Positions 10,282 to 18,580 of a stretch of 64,000 nt of DNA are shown one piece after another (positions within the stretch are counted from its first letter, which is position 1; every line of letters starts with the position of its first letter). The translations under genes and the position numbers were made by a program. The notes under the pieces were generated by a model. That model did not search any database. It was not told where the DNA came from and was given only the letters and a program-made list of their open reading frames with translations. The stretch comes from Hyphomicrobiales bacterium (lineage in GTDB: Bacteria > Pseudomonadota > Alphaproteobacteria > Rhizobiales > Rhizobiaceae), in contig UCEY01000024.1 of NCBI GenBank assembly GCA_900471605.1, positions 26,144 to 90,143 on the forward strand, given 5' to 3'.

Positions 10282-10881
10282 ATGGATGAATTCGAAACGT
10301 TCGATCCGGCGCTTTTCGGCCTCTGGCCGCGGACTCCCGTCTATGGCGACGAGGTCGTGATGGAAGATGCGGCTTTGGCGGACATGGCCCGCGGCGTGCT
10401 CCTGGAAACCAAGTCCGCCGAGGGTTCGGTTTCGCCAGGCGAGGAACTGCGGCGGATCCTGAACGAGATGACGGCCGAGATGGGCGCCCAGTTCGCCACC
10501 TTCCGCAACATGCGGGCCTCGGCGGAGGCAGCACTCGATGGCGGCGACGACGCGGCCCAGAAACTGGCGCGCGCCGATGTGAAGGCCGCCACCGACGCCA
10601 TGTCGCTGATCGTCCGCACGCTTGAAAAGGTCGATAGCCTGCAGCGCCAGCTCGCCCGCGACCGCGAGGAAGCGGCCGAGCGGGAGGCGGACGAGGGCGG
10701 GTATGAGGAGGCCAAGGCCCGCTTCCTGCAAATGATCGAGGATCGCGCCAATGAAAATGCCTATGGCCTTTATGAAATCTGGAGGCGGGATGGGCCGCCC
10801 GAATGGGTTGCCGAGAGGCTTGGGCGCGCCGCTGCCGAGCCTTCGCACGAAGCGGCGGGCGCAGGAGAAGATCGCCGGTAA
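10282..10881 (+). CDS. GTA cluster first gene; candidate small terminase subunit (gp1 position)
   Basis: This 199-residue acidic protein is mostly predicted helix. The central part (about residues 55-140) is rich in Ala, Glu, Arg and Lys (EELRRILNEMTAEMGAQFATF, EKVDSLQRQLARDREEAAERE) and probably forms a coiled coil. The C-terminal part contains YGLYEIWRRDGPPEW. In RcGTA the gene directly before the large terminase encodes the small terminase, which is also a helical oligomer, so that role is inferred from position and not from a recognised motif. The ATG at 10282 follows GGGGATCTTTGAC. A longer in-frame start at 10108 would lie inside the sRNA candidate and is rejected. Confidence 0.7.
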   Translation: MDEFETFDPALFGLWPRTPVYGDEVVMEDAALADMARGVLLETKSAEGSVSPGEELRRILNEMTAEMGAQFATFRNMRASAEAALDGGDDAAQKLARADVKAATDAMSLIVRTLEKVDSLQRQLARDREEAAEREADEGGYEEAKARFLQMIEDRANENAYGLYEIWRRDGPPEWVAERLGRAAAEPSHEAAGAGEDRR

Positions 10882-11040
10882 CGCCTTGAAGGGTGCCTCG
10901 GGGCTGGAACAAGGCTTGGGGAAAGTCACCGCTACGCGTGAGGCATGCCGCTCCGCCGCTATGACAGGCACGGCTTTGATCAATGCGATGGAACAGGAGA
11001 ACACCGGCCGGGCCGACCGCCATCCGATCGTCCCCGGTGC

Positions 11041-11156
11041 GGAGGAGATGTCGCCGGGGGTGACTGAGGGGGGGAGCGCCGCGACCTCGATTTCCGAAGA
11101 GTGTGCCGCAGCACCCCCCTCTGCCCTGCCGGGCATCTCCCCCTCAATGGGGGAGA
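11041..11156. repeat. Mosaic repeat at the 5' end of the terminase gene
   Basis: The block begins with GGAGATGTC-GCCGGGGGTGAC and a G-run and ends with the hairpin TCTCCCCC (11136-11143) / GGGGGAGA (11149-11156). The same order of motifs, GGAGATGTC-ACC-GGTGAC-AGAGGGGGT then ACCCCCCT and a C-run/G-run hairpin, is present at 56159-56290. The hairpin covers the ATG proposed for the terminase. Confidence 0.65.
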
Positions 11157-12460
11157 GCGAGTTGCTGCAACGGGTCCACCCGGCGAGCGAACCTTTTCCG
11201 GAACGGAGTAGGCAGTCCGGCCCGTCTCTGATCGGCTTCACGCCCCGCCATGAGCGCGACTGGGATATTGCGGGCCGCGACGAACAAAAACCGCCCCCCG
11301 GAGACTGGCACACATGGCTGATCATGGGCGGGCGTGGCTCGGGCAAGACCCGGGCCGGCGCCGAGTGGATCCACGGGCTGGCGTCGGCGGGCAAACGTTC
11401 CGGGCTCAGGATCGCGCTGGTGGCGGAGACGTTGGGCGACGCCCGCGAGGTGATGATCGACGGAATTTCCGGCATCTGCCGGATTGCCCGCAAAAACCGG
11501 CCCGATTTCGAGATTTCCCGGCGTCGCCTGGTCTGGCCGAACGGCGCGATCGCGCAGATCTTTTCCTCGGAAGACCCGGAAAGCCTGCGCGGGCCGCAGT
11601 TCCATTTCGCCTGGTGCGATGAGCTCGCCAAATGGCGGCATGCGGAGGAGACCTTCGACATGCTGCAGTTCGGGCTGCGGCTCGGGGCCGACCCGCGCCA
11701 GCTGGTGACGACGACGCCACGACCGGTGCCGGTCCTGAAACGGCTGATTGCCGATCCCGGCACCCGGCTGGCGCGGATCTCGACCCGGGCGAATGCCGGA
11801 AACCTCTCGCCCGGTTTCATCAAGGCGCTGGAGGCGCGATACGGTGGCTCGAGGCTCGGGCGGCAGGAACTGGCCGGCGAGCTGATCGAGGACCGCGAGG
11901 ACGCATTGTGGAAACGGGCCGACCTCGAAGCCTTCACGATCCGGTTTACCGGCGCGCTGAGGCGCATCGTGGTGGCGGTCGATCCGCCTTCCGGTTCGGG
12001 CGAGCATTCCTGCTGCGGCATTGTCGTGGCCGGGATCGAGGCGAACGGCCGAGCGGTCGTTCTGGCCGATTGCTCCGTCAAGGGCCAGAGCCCCGCCGGC
12101 TGGGCGAATGCGGTGGCGCGCGCCTATGCGCGCTTCCAGGCGGATCGGATCGTGGCCGAGGTGAACCAGGGCGGCGAGATGGTGACGGCGATGCTGAAAA
12201 GCGTGAACGCGGCGCTGCCGGTATCGATGGTGCGGGCGACGCGCGGCAAGTTTTTACGCGCCGAGCCCGTCGCCGCCCTCTACGAACAGGGGCGGGTGGC
12301 GCATGCCGGGCGGTTCGCGGAACTGGAGGACCAGATGTGCGATTTCGGCCCGGACGGTCTGTCCTCGGGCCGCTCGCCCGACCGGCTCGACGCGCTGGTC
12401 TGGGCGCTGACCGCACTGATGCTGGAAGGTCATGGCGAGCCGCGCGTGCGGGGCATTTGA
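11147..12460 (+). CDS. GTA/phage large terminase subunit (gp2)
   Basis: This ATP-driven packaging motor and nuclease shows Walker A as GGRGSGKT preceded by DWHTWLIM, and a Walker B-like region FHFAWCDELAKW. The C-terminal nuclease half includes IVVAVDPPSGSGEHSCCGI and ADRIVAEVNQGG. The start is uncertain. The frame is open from 10751, but the segment before 11147 overlaps gp1 and then passes through a mosaic repeat that looks untranslated in character. Starting at ATG 11147 gives 437 residues with about 60 before Walker A, close to what I recall for rhizobial homologues. TTG 11162, just after GGGGGAGAG, is an alternative. The repeat may have changed the native start. Confidence 0.88.
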   Translation: MGESELLQRVHPASEPFPERSRQSGPSLIGFTPRHERDWDIAGRDEQKPPPGDWHTWLIMGGRGSGKTRAGAEWIHGLASAGKRSGLRIALVAETLGDAREVMIDGISGICRIARKNRPDFEISRRRLVWPNGAIAQIFSSEDPESLRGPQFHFAWCDELAKWRHAEETFDMLQFGLRLGADPRQLVTTTPRPVPVLKRLIADPGTRLARISTRANAGNLSPGFIKALEARYGGSRLGRQELAGELIEDREDALWKRADLEAFTIRFTGALRRIVVAVDPPSGSGEHSCCGIVVAGIEANGRAVVLADCSVKGQSPAGWANAVARAYARFQADRIVAEVNQGGEMVTAMLKSVNAALPVSMVRATRGKFLRAEPVAALYEQGRVAHAGRFAELEDQMCDFGPDGLSSGRSPDRLDALVWALTALMLEGHGEPRVRGI

Positions 12461-12488
12461 GCGCGGCTCGTCGCTTGGTCGCGGAAAA

Positions 12489-12614
12489 TCAGCGCGGCGT
12501 GGCCGGCTTCGGCTCTGCGCTTTCGCGGATCTGCTTCCACTCGGATTCCATCCGCTCGAGGACATGCTGGGGGATCGGTTTGGAAGGGGCGGCCGGTGCG
12601 GGCTGCTGCATCAT
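12489..12614 (-). CDS. Small hypothetical protein on the opposite strand within the GTA cluster
   Basis: A 41-codon frame starts with tandem ATG codons after a good Shine-Dalgarno (GGAGATCACA) and reads MMQQPAPAAPSKPIPQHVLE, then a charged helix (RMESEWKQIRESAEPKP). I recognise no family. It is oriented against the GTA genes and sits in the gap after the terminase; a longer upstream extension to 12773 is AT-rich and unlikely to be coding. Support is limited to the ribosome site and protein-like composition. Confidence 0.5.
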   Translation of the reverse strand: MMQQPAPAAPSKPIPQHVLERMESEWKQIRESAEPKPATPR

Positions 12615-12771
12615 TGTGATCTCCGTTTCAATTAGAAAGCCGACATGAACGGCGCATGCACCCGTTGGTTCCATACCGTCAGAGAAATGTAAACTGGCGC
12701 CTAAGCGCTTAAAACGATTTAGTTTTTCTAAACCGATTGAAACTTTGTGACAGATGTCAAGGATCGCTTTC

Positions 12772-13392
12772 ATGCAGCTCGATCGTCGTGTTTTCTTCGA
12801 TTTGGTACGGACGAAACTCTTCGGCGGACGGCTGACATCGGGCCAGGTGGAGGGGCTGACGGCGATTCTTGACGGCTGGTCGGCAAGGGCCGCGCAGGGC
12901 GGGAGCGACCCGCTCGCCTACGTACTGGCGACCGCTTTTCACGAGACCGCCGCCACCATGCAGCCGGTCCGCGAGACCCTGGCTGCAAGCGACAGGACGG
13001 CGATCGCGCGGCTGGAGCAGGCTTTCGCGGCTGGAAAACTCGGATCGGTCAGGACGCCCTATTGGCGGCCCGACGAGAACGGCCGGAGCTGGCTCGGACG
13101 CGGCCTGGTGCAACTCACCCACAGGCGGAACTACGAGGCGATGTCCGAGCTTACCGGCATCGACCTGGTGACCGATCCGGGCCGGGCGATGGAGATGCCG
13201 GTCTCGGTCGCGATCCTGATCGAGGGCATGCGGCGCGGCAGTTTCACCGGCCACAAGCTCGGCGACTATTTCAGGCCCGGCCGGGCCGACTGGACGGGCG
13301 CGCGAAAAATCATCAACGGCAACGACCGGGCGGAACTGGTGGCGCGGCATGCGCGGACATTTGCCGAAGCGCTGGACACCAGGCCGCATTGA
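12772..13392 (+). CDS. Glycoside hydrolase family 19-like lysin (chitinase/endolysin fold)
   Basis: The 206-residue product begins MQLDRRVFFDLVRTKLFGG, then shows SQ/SGQVEGLTAILDGW, the catalytic-helix region LAYVLATAFHETAATMQPVRE, and YWRPDENGRSWLGRGLVQLTHRRNYEAMSE followed by DLVTDPGRAMEM. This is the pattern of phage and bacterial GH19-related lysozymes, with the likely catalytic glutamate in FHETA. It would cut peptidoglycan. ATG 12772 is preferred over 12754 because AAGGA lies at a suitable distance. It sits between terminase and portal, a plausible site for a release function of the GTA. There is no signal peptide or SAR segment, so a holin or host lysis would be needed. Confidence 0.8.
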   Translation: MQLDRRVFFDLVRTKLFGGRLTSGQVEGLTAILDGWSARAAQGGSDPLAYVLATAFHETAATMQPVRETLAASDRTAIARLEQAFAAGKLGSVRTPYWRPDENGRSWLGRGLVQLTHRRNYEAMSELTGIDLVTDPGRAMEMPVSVAILIEGMRRGSFTGHKLGDYFRPGRADWTGARKIINGNDRAELVARHARTFAEALDTRPH

Positions 13393-13441
13393 AGCCCGCT
13401 TGCGGCCATGATAGCGAGGCCTCCGTTTTCCAGGAGGTTGC

Positions 13442-13756
13442 ATGATACGCCATATCGTATTTTTCACGGCGCAGGCCGGCGAAATCGAGCGGGTCCGGGC
13501 GGGTCTTTCCCTGCTGACCGGCAATCCGCATGCATCGCTCCTCGAGATCGGCACCAATGTGAAGAGCGACCAGCTCGGCAACGAGGTCGATCTGGTCGTC
13601 TACGGCGAGTTCGAGGATGAGGCGGCGCTCGCCGCCTACAAGGCGCATCCGCTCTATCAGGAATCGATCGATATCGTCCGGCCGATCCGCGAGATGCGTT
13701 TGGCGGCCGATTTCGACAGTGCAAGGGCGGTGACAGCGCCGCTGCCGATACCTTAA
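13442..13756 (+). CDS. Dabb (stress-responsive alpha/beta barrel) domain protein
   Basis: This 104-residue protein opens MIRHIVFFTAQAGEIERVRAG and contains LVVYGEFEDEAALAAYKAHPLYQE, which matches the Dabb ferredoxin-like fold (compare VVLYSEFADREALEAYQxHPxH). Dabb proteins dimerise; their biochemical roles vary and none can be assigned here. The ATG follows CAGGAGGTTG, a strong ribosome site. It sits 49 bp after the lysin and 35 bp before the portal gene, so it is probably co-transcribed with the GTA genes although it is not a virion protein. Confidence 0.82.
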   Translation: MIRHIVFFTAQAGEIERVRAGLSLLTGNPHASLLEIGTNVKSDQLGNEVDLVVYGEFEDEAALAAYKAHPLYQESIDIVRPIREMRLAADFDSARAVTAPLPIP

Positions 13757-13791
13757 GGCGGGCCTCGCGCCCGCGAGCGAGAGGACAATCC

Positions 13792-15009
13792 ATGAAATCT
13801 CCATTCCGGCGGCCGTGGTTTTCCACGGGCGGGCGACGGGCCGTGCCTGAAGAACAGAGCCTGCAAACCCGCGAGGCCGAAACTCGCGAGACCCTGAAGG
13901 CGGGGTCCGAGACGAAGATGGCTTCCGGTTTCGCGATCGTGTCGGGCGAGGGGGCGGCGCACTGGTCGGGACGCTCCTATGCGGCACTGGCGCGCACGGG
14001 CTTCATGAAAAATCCGGTCGCCTACCGGGCGATGCGGATGATCGCGGAAGCGGCCGCGGCCGTGCCCTGGCTTGCCTATGACGGTGCGAGCGAACTCGCC
14101 GACCATCCGGCGATGGCGCTGCTCGCACGGCCGAACGCCAGGCAGGGCGGGCCGGATTTTTTCGAGGCGCTTTACGGGCACCTGGCGCTGTCCGGCAATG
14201 CCTATGTCGAACCGCTCTCGATCGGCGGGACTTTGCGTGAGCTGCATCTTCTGCGGCCCGACCGGGTGAGCGTGGTCGAAGGCCGCGACGGCTGGGTGGC
14301 GGGTTACGATTATCGCGCCGGCGGCACGGTGCGGCGCCTGCCGGCCGAAAGCGACGGCCTGGCGCTGCTGCACCTGAAACTGTTCCATCCGCTCGACGAT
14401 CATTGCGGCTTTCCGCCGCTCGGCGCCGCCGGTGCAGCACTCGACCTGCACAATGCGGCGGCGGGCTGGAACAAGGCGCTGCTCGACAATTCCGCGCGGC
14501 CATCCGGCGCGCTGGTCTACCAGCCGAAGGATGGCGGCAACCTTTCCGCCGACCAGTACGAGCGGCTGAAGGACGAGCTGGAGGCCGGGTATTCCGGCGC
14601 GGTCAATGCGGGCCGGCCGCTGCTGCTCGAAGGCGGGCTGGACTGGAAATCCATGGGCCTGTCGCCGAAGGACATGGATTTCATCGAGGCGAAAAACGGC
14701 GCGGCCCGCGACATTGCGCTCGCCTTCGGCGTACCGCCGATGCTGATCGGCATTCCGGGCGACAATACCTATGCCAATTACCAGGAGGCCAACCGCGCCT
14801 TCTACCGCCTCACCGTGCTGCCGCTGATTTCGCGCACGGCGGCGAGTTTTTCCGCCTGGCTGTCCGAGGCCTATGGCGAGCGGCTGCGGCTGGAACCGGA
14901 CCTCGACCGCATCGCCGGGCTCTCCGCCGAGCGCGAGGCGCTGTGGACGAGGGTAGGGGCGGCGTCGTTCCTGAGCGACGAGGAGAAGCGGGAGGCGGTG
15001 GGGTATTAA
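13792..15009 (+). CDS. HK97-family portal protein (GTA gp3)
   Basis: This 405-residue portal forms the dodecameric vertex through which DNA enters the capsid. Recognised segments are NPVAYRAMRMIAEAAAAVPWLAYDG, HPAMALLARPNARQGGPDFFEALYGHLALSGNAYVEPL, LDLHNAAAGWNKALLDNSARPSGAL and FIEAKNGAARDIALAFGVPPMLIGIPGDNTYANYQEANRAFYR, all typical of the HK97 portal family. The length is normal. The start follows GAGAGGACAATCC. Its neighbours are the classic terminase-portal-protease-capsid order. Confidence 0.95.
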   Translation: MKSPFRRPWFSTGGRRAVPEEQSLQTREAETRETLKAGSETKMASGFAIVSGEGAAHWSGRSYAALARTGFMKNPVAYRAMRMIAEAAAAVPWLAYDGASELADHPAMALLARPNARQGGPDFFEALYGHLALSGNAYVEPLSIGGTLRELHLLRPDRVSVVEGRDGWVAGYDYRAGGTVRRLPAESDGLALLHLKLFHPLDDHCGFPPLGAAGAALDLHNAAAGWNKALLDNSARPSGALVYQPKDGGNLSADQYERLKDELEAGYSGAVNAGRPLLLEGGLDWKSMGLSPKDMDFIEAKNGAARDIALAFGVPPMLIGIPGDNTYANYQEANRAFYRLTVLPLISRTAASFSAWLSEAYGERLRLEPDLDRIAGLSAEREALWTRVGAASFLSDEEKREAVGY

Positions 15010-15229
15010 TCGGCTCCAGGGGGGCGAAGTCATGAATGGCGCCTGCCGAACGGCGGATGACTCAACTTGCGAACTCCCGGACTCAACCTTTGAGCAGAGC
15101 GCCGGAAGTGATTCCGAAGATTGAGGGAAATGAAATCCGCCGACCTTCGGTCAAAGCGGAAAGGCCGGTCCGTGCGCCGGCGGCTCGCTCGAGCCACATG
15201 CGTAAATCATAAACAAGAGAGATTAAAAA

Positions 15230-15553
15230 ATGTCTGACCTCGGAAGCGATCCGGGCGTCGGGGTCGCCAAGGTCCTCGGCGCCACGGCGGGTGCCGGCGT
15301 GTCGCTCATCTATCTTCTGCCGAAAAGCCGCCATGAGGCCGCGAGCCGGTTTCTGACCGGCCTTGCCTGCGGGCTGATCTTCGGCGGGCCGACCGGGCTC
15401 TGGCTGGTGGAACGGCTGGGGATCGGGGATGATCTTTCCGGCCGGGAAGTGATGCTGACGGGATCGGCCGCGGCCAGCCTTTGTGCCTGGTGGGCGCTGG
15501 GCATGCTGGCGAGGATTGCCGCGAGATATGGCGGACGGGGCGGCGGAGCCTGA
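15230..15553 (+). CDS. Small membrane protein between portal and protease (GTA-associated)
   Basis: This 107-residue protein has a glycine-rich N-terminus, a first hydrophobic segment (AKVLGATAGAGVSLIYLL), a second (FLTGLACGLIFGGPTGLWLV) and a third (LTGSAAASLCAWWALGMLARIAA), so three membrane spans are likely. A gene of similar size lies at this place in many GTA clusters of Rhizobiales. Its function is not known to me; a holin-like role is possible. The ATG is preceded by AAGAGAGATTAAAAA. The 220 bp before it hold no recognisable gene. Confidence 0.65.
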   Translation: MSDLGSDPGVGVAKVLGATAGAGVSLIYLLPKSRHEAASRFLTGLACGLIFGGPTGLWLVERLGIGDDLSGREVMLTGSAAASLCAWWALGMLARIAARYGGRGGGA

Positions 15554-15609
15554 TCCGGCTTCGTCATAGCTCCTCGTCCGCCTCCAATTCCAATTCAGGG
15601 AGAATGCCC

Positions 15610-16191
15610 ATGCACGCTTACCGCGGGCCGCGCCCGACTGCGCGCAAATTCGCCAATCTGGAGCTCGCAGGCATTACCGGCGACGGGTTCTTTTCCGGTT
15701 ATGCCAGCGTCTTCGGCGAGATCGATCTCGGCAAGGACACGATCGAGCGCGGCGCCTTCCGCAACTGCCTCGTCGAGCGCGGGGCGACCGGGGTGCGGAT
15801 GCTCTACCAGCACGACCCGGCGGAACCGATCGGCGCCTGGCGGACGATCCGCGAGGATGCCCGCGGGCTTTATGTCGAGGGCGCGCTGTCGCCCGGCGTC
15901 GCCCGCTCCCGCGAGGTGCTGTCGCTGATGAAATCAGGCGCGCTCGACGGGCTGTCGATCGGTTTTCGCACCGTCAAGGCGCGGACCGACGCCAAGACGG
16001 GCGTGCGAAAAATCCTCGAGGCCGATCTCTGGGAAATCTCGGTGGTGACCTTCCCGATGCTGCCTTCGGCCAGGGTCTCCAACGTCAAGCATGCGCGGTT
16101 CTTCCGCGACAGGGAAACCGAACTCGTCCGCCAGATGCGGCGGGCGGCGAAGATGATGATGAAATCAACCTTCAAAGGAAAAACGATATGA
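15610..16191 (+). CDS. HK97-family prohead protease (GTA gp4)
   Basis: This 193-residue protein has the U35-type prohead protease pattern: GYASVFGEIDLGKDTIERGAF, VRMLYQHDPAEPIGAW with the catalytic-type His, GALDGLSIGFRTV with the conserved Ser, and LWEISVVTFPMLPSARV. It would mature the capsid before DNA packaging. ATG 15610 has AGGGAGA seven bases upstream; ATG 15604 is too close to it. Its last bases overlap the capsid start by 4 bp, so translation is coupled. Confidence 0.93.
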   Translation: MHAYRGPRPTARKFANLELAGITGDGFFSGYASVFGEIDLGKDTIERGAFRNCLVERGATGVRMLYQHDPAEPIGAWRTIREDARGLYVEGALSPGVARSREVLSLMKSGALDGLSIGFRTVKARTDAKTGVRKILEADLWEISVVTFPMLPSARVSNVKHARFFRDRETELVRQMRRAAKMMMKSTFKGKTI

Positions 16192-17480
16192 CGGATCAGG
16201 CGAGGATGGTGGCAGGCGTGGCGGCCGGGGCGAAGGCTCCCGAGGTCAAGGCCGTGCCGGAAACGGTAACGGCGGCCTTCGACGAATTCATGGAGGCGTT
16301 CGAGGCCTTCAAGGAGGTCAACGACCGGCGCCTCGGCGAGATCGAGCAGAAGCTGACCGCCGACGTGGTGACCCGCGACAAGATGGACCGCATCAACCGC
16401 AATATGGACGAGCAGAAGAAGGTGCTCGACCAGCTGCTGCTGAAGAAGGCGCGGCCACGCCTCGGCTCCGCGCCCGGCGGCCGCGATGCCGAGCTCTCGG
16501 CGGAAGCGGTCGAGCACAAGGCGGCGTTTGACGCCTATGTCCGCCGCGGCGAGGAGAACGGTCTGCGCGAGCTGGAGGCCAAGGCCTTTTCCGGCGGCAC
16601 CGGCGCCGATGGCGGTTATCTCGTCCCGCCGGAGACGGACACCGAGATCGGACGGCGCATCTCGGTGGTTTCGCCGATGCGCGCGCTCTCGACCGTGCGC
16701 ACCGTCTCCTCCGCCGTCTTGAAGAAACCCTTCGCTGCGGCCGGGCTTTCGACCGGCTGGGTGGCCGAAACCGCGGCGCGGCCGCAGACCGGCACGCCGC
16801 AGCTTGCCGAACTCTCCTTTCCGACCATGGAACTCTATGCCATGCCGGCGGCCACGCAGTCGCTGCTGGACGACGCGGCGGTCGATATCGAGGCCTGGAT
16901 CGCCGGCGAGGTGGACATCGTCTTTGCCGAGCAGGAGGGCGACGCCTTCATCCGCGGCGACGGCATCAACAAGCCGAAGGGGTTTCTGTCCTATCCGACG
17001 GTGGCGGACAGCGCCTGGAGCTGGGGCAATATCGGCCATATCGCCACCGGCATGGCCGGCGGCTGGAAATCGACCGGTCCTTCGGACACGCTGATCGACC
17101 TCATCTATGCGCTGAAGGCCGGCCATCGCCAGAACGGCACCTTCCTGATGAACCGCAAGGTTCAGGGCGACATCCGCAAGTTCAAGGATGCCGACGGCAA
17201 CTATCTCTGGCACCCGCCGGCCGCTGCCGGCCAGCCGGCCTCGCTGATGGGCTTTCCGATCGCCGAGGCCGAAGAGATGCCCGACGTGGCGGAGAATTCG
17301 CTCTCGATCGCGTTCGGCGATTTCCGCTCCGGCTATCTCGTCGTCGACCGCGCCGGCGTGCGCATCCTGCGCGATCCCTATTCGGCAAAACCCTATGTGC
17401 TTTTCTACACCACCAAGCGCGTCGGCGGCGGCGTGCAGAACTTCGAGGCGATCAAGGTGGTGAAGTTTTCGGCGGCATAA
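16188..17480 (+). CDS. HK97-fold major capsid protein (GTA gp5)
   Basis: This 430-residue protein has an N-terminal coiled-coil scaffolding (delta) domain at about residues 20-100 (FMEAFEAFKEVNDRRLGEIEQ, DKMDRINRNMDEQKKVLDQL). The mature domain begins near GGTGADGGYLVPPETDTEIGRR. Typical capsid motifs follow: YAMPAATQSLLDDAAVDIEAWIA, FIRGDGINKPKGFLSYP, GTFLMNRKVQGDIRKFKD and a C-terminal strand YVLFYTTKRVGGGVQNFEAIKVVKFS. The delta domain would be removed by the gp4 protease. It is a full-length HK97-type capsid. Confidence 0.96.
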   Translation: MTDQARMVAGVAAGAKAPEVKAVPETVTAAFDEFMEAFEAFKEVNDRRLGEIEQKLTADVVTRDKMDRINRNMDEQKKVLDQLLLKKARPRLGSAPGGRDAELSAEAVEHKAAFDAYVRRGEENGLRELEAKAFSGGTGADGGYLVPPETDTEIGRRISVVSPMRALSTVRTVSSAVLKKPFAAAGLSTGWVAETAARPQTGTPQLAELSFPTMELYAMPAATQSLLDDAAVDIEAWIAGEVDIVFAEQEGDAFIRGDGINKPKGFLSYPTVADSAWSWGNIGHIATGMAGGWKSTGPSDTLIDLIYALKAGHRQNGTFLMNRKVQGDIRKFKDADGNYLWHPPAAAGQPASLMGFPIAEAEEMPDVAENSLSIAFGDFRSGYLVVDRAGVRILRDPYSAKPYVLFYTTKRVGGGVQNFEAIKVVKFSAA

Positions 17481-17519
17481 TACGGGCGGCGTCTCGTTAT
17501 CGGGCAGGCGCTACGGGCT

Positions 17520-17655
17520 GCCCCTCACCCTAACCCTCTCCCCGCAGGCGGGGAGAGGGGACGTGCCCTGCTCCTGTCTCTCTTCGTGATGCCCGTACGG
17601 CATATGTCCTTCTCCCCGCCTGCGGGGAGAAGGTGCCGGCAGGCGGATGAGGGGC
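17520..17655. repeat. Cruciform mosaic repeat between capsid and connector genes
   Basis: The left end begins GCCCCTCACCCTAACCCTCT with the hairpin CCTCTCCCCGC / GCGGGGAGAGG; the right end is the hairpin CCTTCTCCCCGC / GCGGGGAGAAGG followed by TGCCGGCAGGCGGATGAGGG. The right end is nearly identical to the right arm at 3874-3906, and the internal CATATG-TCCTTCTCC is the reverse complement of the internal part of that element. It interrupts the GTA operon by about 200 bp between gp5 and gp6. Confidence 0.8.
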
Positions 17656-17678
17656 CGCCCAGTTTTCCAAGGACGAAT

Positions 17679-18248
17679 ATGACCTACGCCCAAACCACTC
17701 CGCCCGCCGCGGAGCCGCTGACGCTTGCCGAGGTGAAGGCGCATCTGCGTCTCGACGGAAGCGACGAGGACGCGTTGCTGACTTCGCTGATCACCACTGC
17801 CCGCGAGCACCTGGAAACGGAGACCGGCCTCTGCCTGGTGTCGCAGGCGTGGCGGCTTTATCTCGACCACTGGCCGGCGGACGGCATCGTCCGGATTTCG
17901 AGGTCGCCGGTGCAGGCGATTGAGAATGTTACGGTTTACGACGCAGCCGGGACCGCGCTTGAAGTTCCACTGGAAGATCACCTGCTCGACGGGACCGGGC
18001 GGCCGGCGCGGCTGTGGCTCAAACACCCGCCTGAACCGGGCCGGTGCGTCAACGGCATCGAGATCGACTTTTCGGCCGGTTTCGGCGAGGCGGGCACCGA
18101 CGTGCCCGATACGCTGAAACGCGCGATGTCCCTCCATATCGGCCACATGTTCACGTTCCGCGGCGTGGTTTCGCCGGACAGTCAGCCGGCCGGCATCCCC
18201 GATGGCTACGAGCGGCTGATCGCACCCTTCCGGATGCGGAGGCTCTGA
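17679..18248 (+). CDS. Head-tail connector protein (GTA gp6, phage gp6/phiE125 gp8-like)
   Basis: This 189-residue protein opens EPLTLAEVKAHLRLDGSDEDALLTSLITTAREHLE, the hallmark of the gp6-like head-tail connector family. It then has GLCLVSQAWRLYLDHWP, FSAGFGE and a C-terminal helix with MSLHIGHMF. Such proteins form the adaptor ring below the portal. ATG 17679 follows AAGGACGAAT; an earlier in-frame start at 17586 lies inside the repeat and is rejected. The stop overlaps the next start (TGATG). Confidence 0.88.
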   Translation: MTYAQTTPPAAEPLTLAEVKAHLRLDGSDEDALLTSLITTAREHLETETGLCLVSQAWRLYLDHWPADGIVRISRSPVQAIENVTVYDAAGTALEVPLEDHLLDGTGRPARLWLKHPPEPGRCVNGIEIDFSAGFGEAGTDVPDTLKRAMSLHIGHMFTFRGVVSPDSQPAGIPDGYERLIAPFRMRRL

Positions 18249-18580
18249 TGGTCCTGTTCTTCGATCCGGGGTCGATGACCGCCCGGCTCGACCTCGAAGT
18301 GCCGCAGGCGGTGCCGGACGGCCAGGGCGGCGCGACCGTCACCTGGGAGGTGATGGCCTCGCTCTGGGCGAGGATAGAGCCGGTCTCGTTCGTTGTCGAA
18401 GAACAGGCGGCGGGCGAGGGCGGCACGATCAGCCACCGCATCTGGGTGCGGTTCCGCGAGGACGTTTCCGCCGGCCAGCGCTTTCGCAAGGGGGCACGGA
18501 CCTTCCTTGTCAGGCTGGTGCACGATCCGGACGAGACGCGGCGTTATCTCGTCTGCCAATGCGAGGAGGAAGCCCGATGA
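18248..18580 (+). CDS. Head closure / head-tail adaptor protein (GTA gp7)
   Basis: This 110-residue beta-rich protein contains VTWEVMASLWARIEPVS, SHRIWVRFREDVSAGQRFRKGARTFLV and LVHDPDETRRYLVCQCEEE, the usual layout of SPP1 gp16-type head closure proteins (DUF head-tail adaptor). It is translationally coupled to its neighbours through TGATG at the start and ATGA at the end. It would seal the packaged head and receive the tail. Confidence 0.85.
   Translation: MVLFFDPGSMTARLDLEVPQAVPDGQGGATVTWEVMASLWARIEPVSFVVEEQAAGEGGTISHRIWVRFREDVSAGQRFRKGARTFLVRLVHDPDETRRYLVCQCEEEAR

Noticed and set aside
10042..12081. A 679-residue minus-strand frame opposite gp1 and terminase
   Set aside because: It has low-complexity composition and no motifs; the plus strand encodes the Walker A/B terminase.
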